A DNA stretch of 64,000 bases from contig JAAYCY010000055.1 in assembly GCA_012729535.1 (NCBI GenBank), forward strand, positions 166,854-230,853, read 5' to 3'. Made by a program: the position numbers and the translations under genes. Below, piece by piece: positions 37,802 to 46,810 of this stretch (its first letter is position 1; each line of letters opens with the position of its first letter). The notes below the pieces were generated by a model. The model had not been told where the DNA came from, did not search any database, and saw nothing but the letters and a program-made list of their open reading frames with translations. The stretch comes from Methanomicrobiales archaeon (GTDB lineage: Archaea > Halobacteriota > Methanomicrobia > Methanomicrobiales > Methanospirillaceae).

Positions 37802-38016
37802 AATCTGATAATATTCTACTATGTCCCTTTGATAAAAATTCATGTATTCAGAACAGATGTGCAGTCTGGTCAGAAGAAAAGCATACCTGTAGTTTTTCTG
37901 TTTTACCTGATCTTTTGAAAAAAGAGGTCATATCTTCTTCTCCGGCAAAAAAAGAGTCAGGAACTCAAAAAAGTGAAAGTGGATCAGGGAAATACCGGAC
38001 ATTATTGTTTGATTAA
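37798..38016 (+). CDS. small cysteine-containing hypothetical protein
   Basis: 72 residues from GTG 37798, which overlaps the MFS stop (GTGA). The first half has five cysteines: CPFDKNSCIQNRCAVWSEEKHTC. The C-terminal third is Lys/Ser-rich and probably disordered. The overlap and the pattern suggest a real coupled gene, perhaps a metal-binding accessory of the transporter. I do not recognise a named family. It ends 13 bases before the convergent pyruvate kinase stop. Confidence 0.6.
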   Translation: MKSDNILLCPFDKNSCIQNRCAVWSEEKHTCSFSVLPDLLKKEVISSSPAKKESGTQKSESGSGKYRTLLFD

Positions 38017-38028
38017 AGGGGAGTAAAA

Positions 38029-39543
38029 TCAGGGAATTTCTTCCACTTTTATCATGTTTGTTCTCCCCTCTTTTCCTGAAAAGTTACCGGCTATTATGAT
38101 CAGATGGTCTTTGGACTGAGCGATCCTGGTACGTCTGGCGATTTTTTTTGCTGTATCAAAGAGTTCATCTGCTGATTCTATCGGTTCTGTTACAACTGGC
38201 TGGACTCCCCACCGGATAAGGAGCCGGCGTGCAACCTGAGGGTTTGGTGTGAGGGCCAGAATTGGTGCCCGTGGTCTTGATTGTGAAACTCGTTCAGCAG
38301 TCAGTCCTGATCTTGTATATGCAACAATTGCAGGACTATTCAGTTCTTCTGCAATGTAACATGCCCGGTAACTGATAATATTCTCGACACTTTTATCATG
38401 CCATCCGGATTTTTCGTTCAGTATACGCAGATAGGGAAGATGTTTTTCAGTTTCATGTGCAATTTTATTCATCATATGCACCGCCTGAGCCGGATTTTTA
38501 CCAATGGATGTCTCGGCAGAGAGCATGGTGGCGTCACTTCCATCTACGATGGCATTTGCCACATCAGTTACTTCGGCACGGGTGGGTCGTCCTCTGTTGA
38601 CCATGGATTCAAGCATTTCAGTTGCGGTGATCACAGGGATTCCTTTCATGTTGCATGTCCGTATGATTCGTTTCTGGATATTTGGAATCTGTTCTATTGC
38701 TAGTTCAACTCCCAGATCCCCTCTTGCTACCATCACACCGTCTGCTTCATTTACGATGTCTTCCAGTCCTTTTACCGCTCTTTCACATTCAATTTTTGCA
38801 ATCAGTGGTATGTTTTCTGATCCCTGGTTCAAGAGAAGTTCGCGGGCATCCCTGATATCCCGGGCAGAACTGACAAATGAAAGGGCGATGAAATCTGGTT
38901 TTAATTCTATTCCAAGTTTCAATGATTTTCTAAACAGAGGACTGGTATAGGGAATGTCAGGTCGTCTGCCAGGTATGACAACACCCATGCCTCCCCGGAT
39001 AATGCCCCCGGATATAACGGTGGTAAGCATCGTCGGACCTGGTTTGATGACCTGCATTGTTACGGCACCATCACCCACAAGGATTATGTCTCCCGGACAG
39101 ACTATCGGAACACAGTCGTCAGGATAGACATGAACTGCCCCGGATATTTCCATGTCTGTGCTTATCTGGATTGTATCTCCTGTTCTGACTTCACGGGGAT
39201 GTGATCCGGCCTGAACCCGGAGTTTTGGGCCGGGTATATCAACAAGAATTGCAATGCTGCGGTTTATATCTTCAGCAACTGAGCGGATACTGGATACTGC
39301 CTCACGGTGCGATGGTTCATCTCCATGCGAGAGATTCAGACGGGCGATATCCATGCCTGATAGGATCATCTGCCTGAGTACGTGGGGATTACTGGATGCA
39401 GGACCGATGGTTGCAATGATCTTGGTCCTTCGCAGGATCGATGAAAATAAAAAACCGGGAAGAGACTGATTACCATTCATCTTGTGCAAATTCGTCCTGG
39501 TACACAAAAAAAGTTCCCAGGATGTTTTTACTGGTATGTTCAC
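38029..39543 (-). CDS. pyk: pyruvate kinase
   Basis: Up to 504 residues. Pyruvate kinases normally begin near RRTKIIATIGPASS, which is at residue 38 here, so the real start may be the in-frame ATG at 39480 (483 residues) or later. Key segments are ARLNLSHG, the K-containing FIALSFVSSARDIRD, PLIAKIECERAVKGL, DGVMVARGDLGVE and PVITATEMLESM with the catalytic Thr. The C-terminal domain is present (SRPRAPILALTPN). It converts phosphoenolpyruvate and ADP to pyruvate and ATP in the cytoplasm. The gene is convergent with the small Cys gene. Confidence 0.93.
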   Translation of the reverse strand: MNIPVKTSWELFLCTRTNLHKMNGNQSLPGFLFSSILRRTKIIATIGPASSNPHVLRQMILSGMDIARLNLSHGDEPSHREAVSSIRSVAEDINRSIAILVDIPGPKLRVQAGSHPREVRTGDTIQISTDMEISGAVHVYPDDCVPIVCPGDIILVGDGAVTMQVIKPGPTMLTTVISGGIIRGGMGVVIPGRRPDIPYTSPLFRKSLKLGIELKPDFIALSFVSSARDIRDARELLLNQGSENIPLIAKIECERAVKGLEDIVNEADGVMVARGDLGVELAIEQIPNIQKRIIRTCNMKGIPVITATEMLESMVNRGRPTRAEVTDVANAIVDGSDATMLSAETSIGKNPAQAVHMMNKIAHETEKHLPYLRILNEKSGWHDKSVENIISYRACYIAEELNSPAIVAYTRSGLTAERVSQSRPRAPILALTPNPQVARRLLIRWGVQPVVTEPIESADELFDTAKKIARRTRIAQSKDHLIIIAGNFSGKEGRTNMIKVEEIP

Positions 39544-39602
39544 TGATTCAGATGACCTGAATCGTGTATATTAAACGGTTTTATGGCTAATTATATTCCA
39601 CA

Positions 39603-40235
39603 ATGGATACTGTTGAACGGGAAGACACCATTCTTACCTTAATGCGTGTCTATGAAAGAAGCGGGCATGGTTCTAAGGCAGATGATCTGGCAGATCAGAC
39701 TCGTTTTCCTGTTCATAAAATCATGAATATCCTTGATGAACTGGTTTTGATGGGTGATGTTCAGGTAACTGGTGATGGGATATATACTCTTACCGACCAG
39801 GGTTATACTTTAGCCGCAACGGTCATGCGCAGGCATCATGTTCTTGAAACATTTCTAAAGGAGATGCTTGGAATGGATCATGAAACGGCTCATGAAGAGG
39901 CGTGCACGATGGAACATCACACGTCTGAAAATACCATAAACAGGCTTCGTTCATTTCTTAAAACAACAAGAGAGTGCCCGGGCCCCTGTCGGATTCATCA
40001 TCGTCACCATTCATGCAGAACACTGACAGACTGCCCTCCGGGTGAAGACCTGGTAATAGAAGCAATACGAGGGTGCAGGAGAGAACTTCGCCTCGCTGAT
40101 CTTGGGCTGGTTCCGGGCGAACACATACGTGTAATGGAGCGGATGGCCGACACCCTGCTAATCAGAGTAAAAGACTGTGATATAGCCATTAGTCCCGAGA
40201 TTGCCCGCTCTGTGCTTGTTGGGGTGGATAGGTGA
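39603..40235 (+). CDS. DtxR-family metal-dependent regulator fused to FeoA domain
   Basis: 210 residues. The N-terminal winged helix (to about 70) is followed by the DtxR dimerisation domain with metal ligands in RRHHVLETFLKEMLGMDHETAHEEACTMEHH. The C-terminal 65 residues form an FeoA/SH3-like domain (ELRLADLGLVPGEHIRVMERM). Between them sits an unusual Cys/His-rich stretch, CPGPCRIHHRHHSCRTLTDC, in place of the short CPHG turn seen in relatives. It probably senses Fe2+ and represses the co-transcribed feoB. The stop overlaps feoB start by 4 bases (GTGA). Confidence 0.9.
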   Translation: MDTVEREDTILTLMRVYERSGHGSKADDLADQTRFPVHKIMNILDELVLMGDVQVTGDGIYTLTDQGYTLAATVMRRHHVLETFLKEMLGMDHETAHEEACTMEHHTSENTINRLRSFLKTTRECPGPCRIHHRHHSCRTLTDCPPGEDLVIEAIRGCRRELRLADLGLVPGEHIRVMERMADTLLIRVKDCDIAISPEIARSVLVGVDR

Positions 40236-42088
40236 GAATCGGCCTTATCGGAAATCCAAATGTGGGGAAATCACTGATCTTCTCCCATCTTACCGGTATA
40301 GGGGTTGAAGTTAGCAATTATCCCGGAACTACGGTGGATATTTTATCCGGTATCTCATGCATCAGGCATGTTCCGGTTGAAATCACCGATTTACCTGGTA
40401 TATATTCCCTCGACGGCGAGAGTGATGAAGAACGGCTGGTCCGGGAGATGATCATCTCACGATCATTTGACGTCCTGGTACTGGTTCTGGATGCAACCCA
40501 TCTTGAACGGAATTTATACCTGATGCTTCAGGTTTTAGAACACCAGGTTCCCCTGATTGTAGTCCTGAATATGGCTGATGAAGCAGAGGATCGGGGAATA
40601 GTAATTGACACAGCAAAGTTTGAAGAGTTGTGTGGTGTTCCCGCGCTTCTCACTGCTGCAACGATTGGGAAAAACCTGCCTGAAATAATTCCCCTGGCAC
40701 TAGAAAAAGCATCAGTTGGAAAATTCAGGATCTTGTATGATCAGCATATTGAGGCAGCAATCCGGACCCTCACCCGCCTCTCCGGGTCTGACCGGATATC
40801 ATCTCTTCTTGCATTGCAGGGAACCGGTACAGATACCAGCCTGGTTGAATCTGCTGCTACGATTGCCAGAGAGATAGAAGAAGAACATCGGATGCCGATC
40901 TCCCGGATACTGGCAGGAAACAGGCATCATGCGGCGGCTGAATTAAGTCACCAGATTGTTACCAGGACCTCTTCCCCGGAATCGCGCGGAATTGATCGAT
41001 GGCTGCTCAGACCCTTCCCCGGAGTTCCCATCATGGTCTTTGTCCTGGTATCATTGCTACTCTGTGTTTTTTTTTTAGGATCGTTCTTTGAAGAGATCAT
41101 CGTCGATGCCTTTGACATGTTACTTATCAATCCACTAGAGGAGGCACATCTTGATCCTCTTGTTTATGAACTGCTCTTTTCTTTTTTCATAGCAATACAG
41201 GCTGGTATTGGTATTGCTTTTCCATTTGTCTTTATCTTTTATCTCCTGATGTCCCTGGTGGAAGACACAGGATACATGAGCAGAATTGCTTTTCTTGCTG
41301 ACCGGATCATGCACCGCTTTGGTCTGCACGGGCAGGCGATTATTCCTATGGTACTAGGTCTTGGTTGTAATGTCCCGGCTATCATGGCAATACGCCAGAT
41401 AGGAACAAAACGGGAACGTCATATTGCCGCATTCCTGATAACCATGGTGCCCTGTTCAGCACGAACAGTAATAATTGCCGGGATTGTTGCGGTATTTGTC
41501 GGTATTTACGCAGCGCTATCAATATATCTTATCTTATTTGTCCTCATCCTGTTCACTGGCATAGTTCTGTCACGGATTACCCCCGGCAGCCAGATCGGAA
41601 TGGTCCTTGAGGTTCCACCTCTCCGGGTTCCTTCACCAGGAATGGTTCTCACCCGGGCATGGATTCATATTAAAGAATTTCTGGTCATTGCCATGCCACT
41701 GTTAATAGTGAGCAGTATTATTCTTGGTCTTCTTGGGTTCTATGGAATAATGGATGTTATCGAGCATTATACCGCTCCTTTCATGGAAGGACTTCTTGGT
41801 CTCCCGTCATTTGCATCCACTTCACTTCTGTTTGGTATTTTAAGAAAAGAGATGGCATTTGAAACTCTGATAATTCTCGCAGGAACTGCTGACCTGACAA
41901 CGGTCATGACCGGTCTTCAGCTCTACATATTTGCACTGGTCAGCACCCTTTTTGTGCCTTGTATCTCAACAATTGCCGTGTTGTACCGGGAACAGGGATT
42001 GAAGACAGCGGTTCAAATCTCCCTCTTTACGGTATTTCTTGGCCTTGTTGCCGGAATAATGGTCAATGCAGTTAGCAAGATAATGTGA
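40232..42088 (+). CDS. feoB: ferrous iron transporter FeoB
   Basis: 618 residues from GTG 40232. The N-terminal GTPase has G1 GNPNVGKS (residue 7 on), YPGTTVD, G3 DLPGIYSL and G4 NMAD. After a helical domain, about eight membrane segments follow from near residue 265, with Fe-path segments such as GLGCNVPAIMAIR and MVPCSARTVI. It imports Fe2+ at the cytoplasmic membrane. It is coupled to the DtxR-FeoA gene, so there is no separate feoA. Length is slightly below bacterial FeoB. Confidence 0.96.
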   Translation: MRIGLIGNPNVGKSLIFSHLTGIGVEVSNYPGTTVDILSGISCIRHVPVEITDLPGIYSLDGESDEERLVREMIISRSFDVLVLVLDATHLERNLYLMLQVLEHQVPLIVVLNMADEAEDRGIVIDTAKFEELCGVPALLTAATIGKNLPEIIPLALEKASVGKFRILYDQHIEAAIRTLTRLSGSDRISSLLALQGTGTDTSLVESAATIAREIEEEHRMPISRILAGNRHHAAAELSHQIVTRTSSPESRGIDRWLLRPFPGVPIMVFVLVSLLLCVFFLGSFFEEIIVDAFDMLLINPLEEAHLDPLVYELLFSFFIAIQAGIGIAFPFVFIFYLLMSLVEDTGYMSRIAFLADRIMHRFGLHGQAIIPMVLGLGCNVPAIMAIRQIGTKRERHIAAFLITMVPCSARTVIIAGIVAVFVGIYAALSIYLILFVLILFTGIVLSRITPGSQIGMVLEVPPLRVPSPGMVLTRAWIHIKEFLVIAMPLLIVSSIILGLLGFYGIMDVIEHYTAPFMEGLLGLPSFASTSLLFGILRKEMAFETLIILAGTADLTTVMTGLQLYIFALVSTLFVPCISTIAVLYREQGLKTAVQISLFTVFLGLVAGIMVNAVSKIM

Positions 42089-42122
42089 TGGATATTTTAT
42101 TTATAATAAATCCAGGTACATT

Positions 42123-43553
42123 ATGGTTCCACACCCCCTCATTCTTGGCGGAGAATATATTCACACAAAAACAGTTCACGAGGTTTTTAATCCATATACC
42201 GGACTGTCCTGCGGTAGTGTGTGCATGGCTGATTTTTTTGAGGCGAAAGAGGCGGTCCGGATTGCACAGACAGGTGCACACCGTATGGCCAGCCTTGCAG
42301 CTCATGAACGATCAGCAATACTACACCGGCTAGCTGGTCTAATCCAGGAAGAATCCGAAAAACTTGTGGAAATTATAATCCGAGAAGGGGGAAAAGCAAG
42401 AAAATATGCAGCTGCAGAAGTTGCCAGGGCTGCGACTACTATTTCTATATCGGCTGAAGAAGCCAGACGGATATCCGGATCCATGGTTCCGATGGATGGA
42501 TACCCGGCTGGTCGGGGACGGCTGGCATTTTCTATCCGTGTTCCTGTCGGGATTGTTGTTGCGATAACTCCTTTCAACCTTCCTTTAAACCAGATTTGTC
42601 ACAAGGCCGGGCCTGCAATAGCAGCAGGAAATTCATGTATCATAAAACCATCTTCTGCAACTCCGTTAACGGCCCTGAAATTTGGTGAACTATTGTTAAA
42701 AGCCGGTCTTCCAAAAGAAGCACTAAGTGTTATCCCCTGTAAGCCTGAGGTTGCAGAATCTATTGTATCTCATCCTGATGTTGGAGCACTGAGTTTTACC
42801 GGAAGCTCAAAAGTAGGCTGGCATCTGCGCCATGCGACAAATGCCGGGAAGATAACTCTAGAACTTGGAGGAAATGCGGCAGTTATCGTGGATGAAGATA
42901 CAGACCTGAACATTGCCTCATCCAGAATCGTGGAAGGCGCATTTTCACACGCAGGACAGGTGTGCATCTCTGTTCAGCGGGTGTTTGCTCACCATGTGGT
43001 GTATGATGACCTTATCAATCGGATTTTATCCCGGTGTAAAACGCTGAAGATTGGCGATCCAAATGATCAATCAACAGATATCGGTCCGATGATTAATCCT
43101 GTAAAAACAGCTGAAGCGTATAAGAGGATACAGGATGCTGTATCACAGGGGGCATCTGTTCTTTGTGGAGGAGCCTGTAATGAAGGAATATTAACTCCTA
43201 CAGTTCTCACGAATACTAGTCCCCTGATGTCTGTGAATTGCGAAGAAGTTTTTGCCCCGATTCTGACAATTACGCCGTATAGGACATTTCATGAAGCAGT
43301 TTTAATGGTGAATGACTCACCGTTCGGGCTTCAAGCCGGTGTTTTTACAAAAGATGTGAATCATGCCCTGTATGCTGCTAACCATCTTCAATGCGGTGCG
43401 GTTGTTATTGGCGACATTCCTACCTTCAGGGTTGATAGTATGCCCTATGGGGGTGTAAAAGGTTCTGGAATAGGGAGAGAAGGTCCATATTATGCCATAC
43501 GGGAGATGACCGAGGAGAGACTTATTATACTGAATGAACAACAATTTGCATAA
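42123..43553 (+). CDS. NAD(P)-dependent aldehyde dehydrogenase
   Basis: 476 residues, full length. The catalytic Cys is in GAFSHAGQVCISVQRV and the Glu in KITLELGGNAAVIV; cofactor segments are ITPFNLPLNQICHKAGPAIAAGN and SFTGSSKVG. It resembles the archaeal glyceraldehyde/lactaldehyde dehydrogenase group, which in methanogens includes CofA of F420 side-chain synthesis (lactaldehyde to lactate). That specific role is inference. It follows feoB by about 35 bases in the same direction but has AT-rich DNA with a TATA-like TTTATTTATAATAA upstream, so it may have its own promoter. Confidence 0.88.
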   Translation: MVPHPLILGGEYIHTKTVHEVFNPYTGLSCGSVCMADFFEAKEAVRIAQTGAHRMASLAAHERSAILHRLAGLIQEESEKLVEIIIREGGKARKYAAAEVARAATTISISAEEARRISGSMVPMDGYPAGRGRLAFSIRVPVGIVVAITPFNLPLNQICHKAGPAIAAGNSCIIKPSSATPLTALKFGELLLKAGLPKEALSVIPCKPEVAESIVSHPDVGALSFTGSSKVGWHLRHATNAGKITLELGGNAAVIVDEDTDLNIASSRIVEGAFSHAGQVCISVQRVFAHHVVYDDLINRILSRCKTLKIGDPNDQSTDIGPMINPVKTAEAYKRIQDAVSQGASVLCGGACNEGILTPTVLTNTSPLMSVNCEEVFAPILTITPYRTFHEAVLMVNDSPFGLQAGVFTKDVNHALYAANHLQCGAVVIGDIPTFRVDSMPYGGVKGSGIGREGPYYAIREMTEERLIILNEQQFA

Positions 43554-43645
43554 GGAACCAGAGAACATAAATTACTTAACTGGAATAATCTGGTATCAGT
43601 ACTCTGTGATGTGCCAGGTTACTTACAATACTGCAGGAAACATTC

Positions 43646-44689
43646 ATGAAGATTGACAAGAAGTATTTACTGATAATTACTTTTACTATTGCTCTTGCGA
43701 TTCTTCTTCTTGTGTTTTTCCTAATGACCGGGTTTTCTTCAGGTATCAAGGATATTATCAGTGCAGTTTATTTTGCTATCTGGATTGCAGCAGCCATGGG
43801 GATGTGGCTGTATGGTATTCAACCATACCTGCAGGGACGAAAAAAGGCTAAAGGGGATAAAAAAACACAACAAGTTGTCCATAAGACTGCTTCAGTTCCT
43901 TCACCAAAATCAGATCTGCCTCTGCGGGACAGGATCCGGGAATATGTAACAGAAAGGCGAAAAGAAGAAGGATTACCTGTTCCGGAACCATTGGTCCCTT
44001 CTAAAACTGGCGGTACACCTTCAAAAGCCAAAGTTCAGGCAGCCGGGATAGCGGGAGCAGCGATGGGGGTTGCTGCTGCAGCTACAGCAGGATCTGACAC
44101 CGGTGGCGATCTCCCGCTTCCTGATGACTTTGATGCAACAGGAGAAGGTGATATCTTTGGTGAAGAAACCGGAGGAGAACCCGGTCTTCCCGGTCTTGGT
44201 GATGAAGACCTTGGTTCTTTTGATGAAGGTGGAGAACCCGGTCTTCCCGGTCATGGTGATGAAGACCTTGGTTCTTTTGATGAAGGAGGAGAACCCGGTC
44301 TTCCCGGTCTTGGTGATGAAGACCTTGGTTCTCTTGATGAAGGTGGAGAACCCGGTCTTCCTGGTCATGGTGATGAAGACCTTGGGTCCTTTGAAGAGAG
44401 TGGTGATGAGATGAGCCCTGATGCTGGTTCAGATGCCCTTCCTGACTTTGACGGAGACCTTGAACCGGAAATGGCCGAATCTGATCTCACTGGTTCCATC
44501 GATGATTTTTCTGATGAGGAATCTACTCCATCTGATACTATTGTCGAAGATAATGGGGGAGGTCTTTCAGAAGATGGATTATCAGACATCGAACTTCCCT
44601 TATCAGAGGATATGATGGATGATGATATGTCAGAAGACAATGAATTTTTAGATATTGAGTTTGATGACATCGAACCGGATGAAATGTAA
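43646..44689 (+). CDS. membrane protein with acidic tandem-repeat cytoplasmic or external tail
   Basis: 347 residues. Two membrane helices (about 8-29 and 36-56) are followed by a basic linker, an Ala-rich stretch near 130-150 that could be a third hydrophobic segment, and a very acidic C-terminal half. The acidic region contains four near-perfect 19-residue repeats (GEPGLPGLGDEDLGSFDEG type) and then Asp/Glu/Ser-rich low-complexity sequence to the end. No family is recognised. The acidic tail may bind cations or basic proteins. The repeats are nearly identical in DNA as well, so recent duplication is likely and repeat number may vary between strains. Confidence 0.75.
   Translation: MKIDKKYLLIITFTIALAILLLVFFLMTGFSSGIKDIISAVYFAIWIAAAMGMWLYGIQPYLQGRKKAKGDKKTQQVVHKTASVPSPKSDLPLRDRIREYVTERRKEEGLPVPEPLVPSKTGGTPSKAKVQAAGIAGAAMGVAAAATAGSDTGGDLPLPDDFDATGEGDIFGEETGGEPGLPGLGDEDLGSFDEGGEPGLPGHGDEDLGSFDEGGEPGLPGLGDEDLGSLDEGGEPGLPGHGDEDLGSFEESGDEMSPDAGSDALPDFDGDLEPEMAESDLTGSIDDFSDEESTPSDTIVEDNGGGLSEDGLSDIELPLSEDMMDDDMSEDNEFLDIEFDDIEPDEM
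44171..44398 (+). repeat. four tandem 57-bp coding repeats
   Basis: Four head-to-tail 57-base units inside the acidic membrane protein gene, each starting GGWGGAGAACCCGGTCTTCC. Units differ mainly at two alternating codons (Leu/His in GLG or GHG; Phe/Leu in GSFDE), suggesting that a two-unit block was duplicated. The length keeps the frame, so slippage changes repeat number without disrupting the gene. Confidence 0.9.
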
Positions 44690-44746
44690 TCCACGCTCCG
44701 GCAACCACAAACTCATTTTTCTTTCTTGTGAAACCTGTATAAGCTG

Positions 44747-45682
44747 ATGATACCATCCTTAAAGCATCCGGTTTTTTTAACTTTGGCGCTGGTTATATGT
44801 GCATGCATTGGAGGTATCCCTGCCCAGTACCCGGTATATGCTGTTTCATCTGGGCCGGTCCTGGAAATTGTAAACCTGACCGGAGATGAAGAGGCTTTTA
44901 CCGGATACCCATACCAGGGGACTGTTGCTGTACACAATGCTGGTGACCAGACTTCCGGAGTTAAAACCGTCGTATTATTTTTAAAAAATTCTGATAATGG
45001 TAACAATGCTACAATCTCTTCGGTTACTGTTGATCCAATAAAACCAGGGGAGAATACAACCCTTAATTTTATCGGTACCATAAGTCCAGACACCATTCCG
45101 GGGCAGTACAGTCTTTACGGAGTTCTTCCGGAGAGTAACAACCGTGTGCCTGACCGGGCGGGTGCGCTAGTCCGTCTGGCGTCGCCTGTTTTTGTTACTT
45201 TTACCTCACTCCCTGATCAGGAGGTTTTAGAGCAGGATATTGTATCCATTATTCGTGACCTTACTAATGAGAACAGGGTAAAGGAGGGGCTGCATTCTCT
45301 TGAGTGGGATGAAAAACTTGCAGAAATTGCTGAGCAGTATGCAAAAAAGATATCTGGTTCACGGTTTTTGTCGCATACAGATTCTTCAGGCAACGGCCCG
45401 GCAGAGCGGGCAGAAATTGCAGGATATCCTACAACGAAAGAGATAGAGGGGGGTGTCAGAATTGGTATAGCAGAAAACCTTGCTTATATTGGTACAGGTA
45501 ATGTTATCGGAGCCGGCTTTGTGGATCCAACTAATGCCAGTGCGATAGCGGGTGCACTTATTGATGGATGGATGAAGAGTTTTGGACATCGTGGAAATAT
45601 TCTTGATTCCGGATCTGACCGGTTTGGAGTGGGAATATATTACCAGGGGGATTATTACTATGCAGTATCTGAATTCTGGTAA
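44747..45682 (+). CDS. secreted CARDB-like and CAP/SCP-domain protein
   Basis: 311 residues. A signal peptide runs to about 30. Residues about 38-135 form a CARDB-like beta domain (GYPYQGTVAVHNAGDQTSG). The C-terminal half is a CAP/SCP domain: NENRVKEGLHSLEWDEKLAEIAEQYA, then FLSHTDSSG and GWMKSFGHRGNILD, holding the His/Glu residues of CAP proteins. It is extracellular; CAP domains are often proteases, lipid binders or structural. The gene follows the acidic membrane protein by about 57 bases and may be co-transcribed. Confidence 0.87.
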   Translation: MIPSLKHPVFLTLALVICACIGGIPAQYPVYAVSSGPVLEIVNLTGDEEAFTGYPYQGTVAVHNAGDQTSGVKTVVLFLKNSDNGNNATISSVTVDPIKPGENTTLNFIGTISPDTIPGQYSLYGVLPESNNRVPDRAGALVRLASPVFVTFTSLPDQEVLEQDIVSIIRDLTNENRVKEGLHSLEWDEKLAEIAEQYAKKISGSRFLSHTDSSGNGPAERAEIAGYPTTKEIEGGVRIGIAENLAYIGTGNVIGAGFVDPTNASAIAGALIDGWMKSFGHRGNILDSGSDRFGVGIYYQGDYYYAVSEFW

Positions 45683-45730
45683 CAGAAACTGTTTGAGAGC
45701 ATATCATAACCTATAAAGCAAATCCGGAAG

Positions 45731-46810
45731 ATGCTTAAGATCAGGTACATCATGGAAGACGACAAACCAGGTGTTTTACAGCATTCATGGGAGGGATTGC
45801 TTATGCCAGGTGTCTCCTGGATTATCAGAAGGGAGGACGATGCCCTGGTTTTTCATCTTCCTGAAATTGGAAAAGAATATTCAATTAACAACTTGGAAAA
45901 CGATGATTGTTCAGTTTTTCCTCCGGATATCTCCTTTCTCCTGCATACTATCATCCGGGATGCAGAGGATTTGTCTCTGGGAGAAAACAGACCTGTTCAT
46001 TTGGTAATCCCTGGAGCTGAACGGGGATGGGTGGGACTGATTTGCCGTATAAGGCAAAACCACTTTATCATCATTTGGTCTGGACAATCAACAAAAAAAC
46101 CAGACTCCACAGATCCACGTATTCGTGAAAGTATTCTCTCTGAGCGGGCTATCCGTAAAGCAAATGAAAAATTAAACTTTTTTAACAGTATTATCCGTCA
46201 TGATATTGTGAATCTTGTTATGGGTTTATCCGGTTACCTGGATATCATGGGTGAACTCGTAACAGATGAGGAAGTTCTTCTCCTGATTAAAAAATGCAAG
46301 GATCTTAGTGAAAAGGTGAGACGGGTAAATACTCTTACCCAATGCTACCAGGATCTTGGTAACCGACCCCCCACTTTTATTGAAGCTACCCCTGCTATTC
46401 TCCGGATTTTAAACCGTCGTGAATTTGATGGGCTGATAAATTTTGAAGTTGAACTAAACGATCTCTTTTTATTTGTTGACCGGCTTTTTGACCAGGTAAT
46501 ACTGGAGATTGTAAGGAATAGTATAAAATTCGGAGGAAATGGTGTAACGATACGGTTCTCGTTTATGGTTACTCCGGAAGGGCTGGTCTTTGCAATTGAA
46601 GACAACGGCCCGGGTGTTCTACCTGATTGCAGGGAACGTATCTTTTCACGCAATTATGCAGACAGGAAAGGATACGGGCTCTATCTTGCAGCAGAAATTC
46701 TTGATGTTACCGGTGCTAAAATTACTGAAGTTGGAATTCCGGGCCAGGGGGCACGGTTTGAGATTTTGTTCCTACCGGACACTTATCACGTTGGTGATCA
46801 CCTGGTATAA
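45731..46810 (+). CDS. soluble sensor histidine kinase
   Basis: 359 residues. An N-terminal unknown sensory domain (to about 125) resembles a degenerate methanogen sensor module. The H-box is IIRHDIVNLVMGLSGYL with His157. The HATPase domain has EIVRNSIKFGG (N box), EDNGPGVLPDCRERIF (G1) and KGYGLYLAAEI (G2). No membrane helix is seen. HisKA plus ATPase layout is complete. It ends one base before the stop of the convergent HAD gene. The cognate regulator is not adjacent. Confidence 0.85.
   Translation: MLKIRYIMEDDKPGVLQHSWEGLLMPGVSWIIRREDDALVFHLPEIGKEYSINNLENDDCSVFPPDISFLLHTIIRDAEDLSLGENRPVHLVIPGAERGWVGLICRIRQNHFIIIWSGQSTKKPDSTDPRIRESILSERAIRKANEKLNFFNSIIRHDIVNLVMGLSGYLDIMGELVTDEEVLLLIKKCKDLSEKVRRVNTLTQCYQDLGNRPPTFIEATPAILRILNRREFDGLINFEVELNDLFLFVDRLFDQVILEIVRNSIKFGGNGVTIRFSFMVTPEGLVFAIEDNGPGVLPDCRERIFSRNYADRKGYGLYLAAEILDVTGAKITEVGIPGQGARFEILFLPDTYHVGDHLV

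Noticed and set aside
44021..44368. Antisense frame with repeated basic segments (TRKTGFSTFIKRTKVFI type)
   Set aside because: It is the mirror of the tandem 57-bp repeat in the real gene; periodicity comes from the repeat and there is no start signal.
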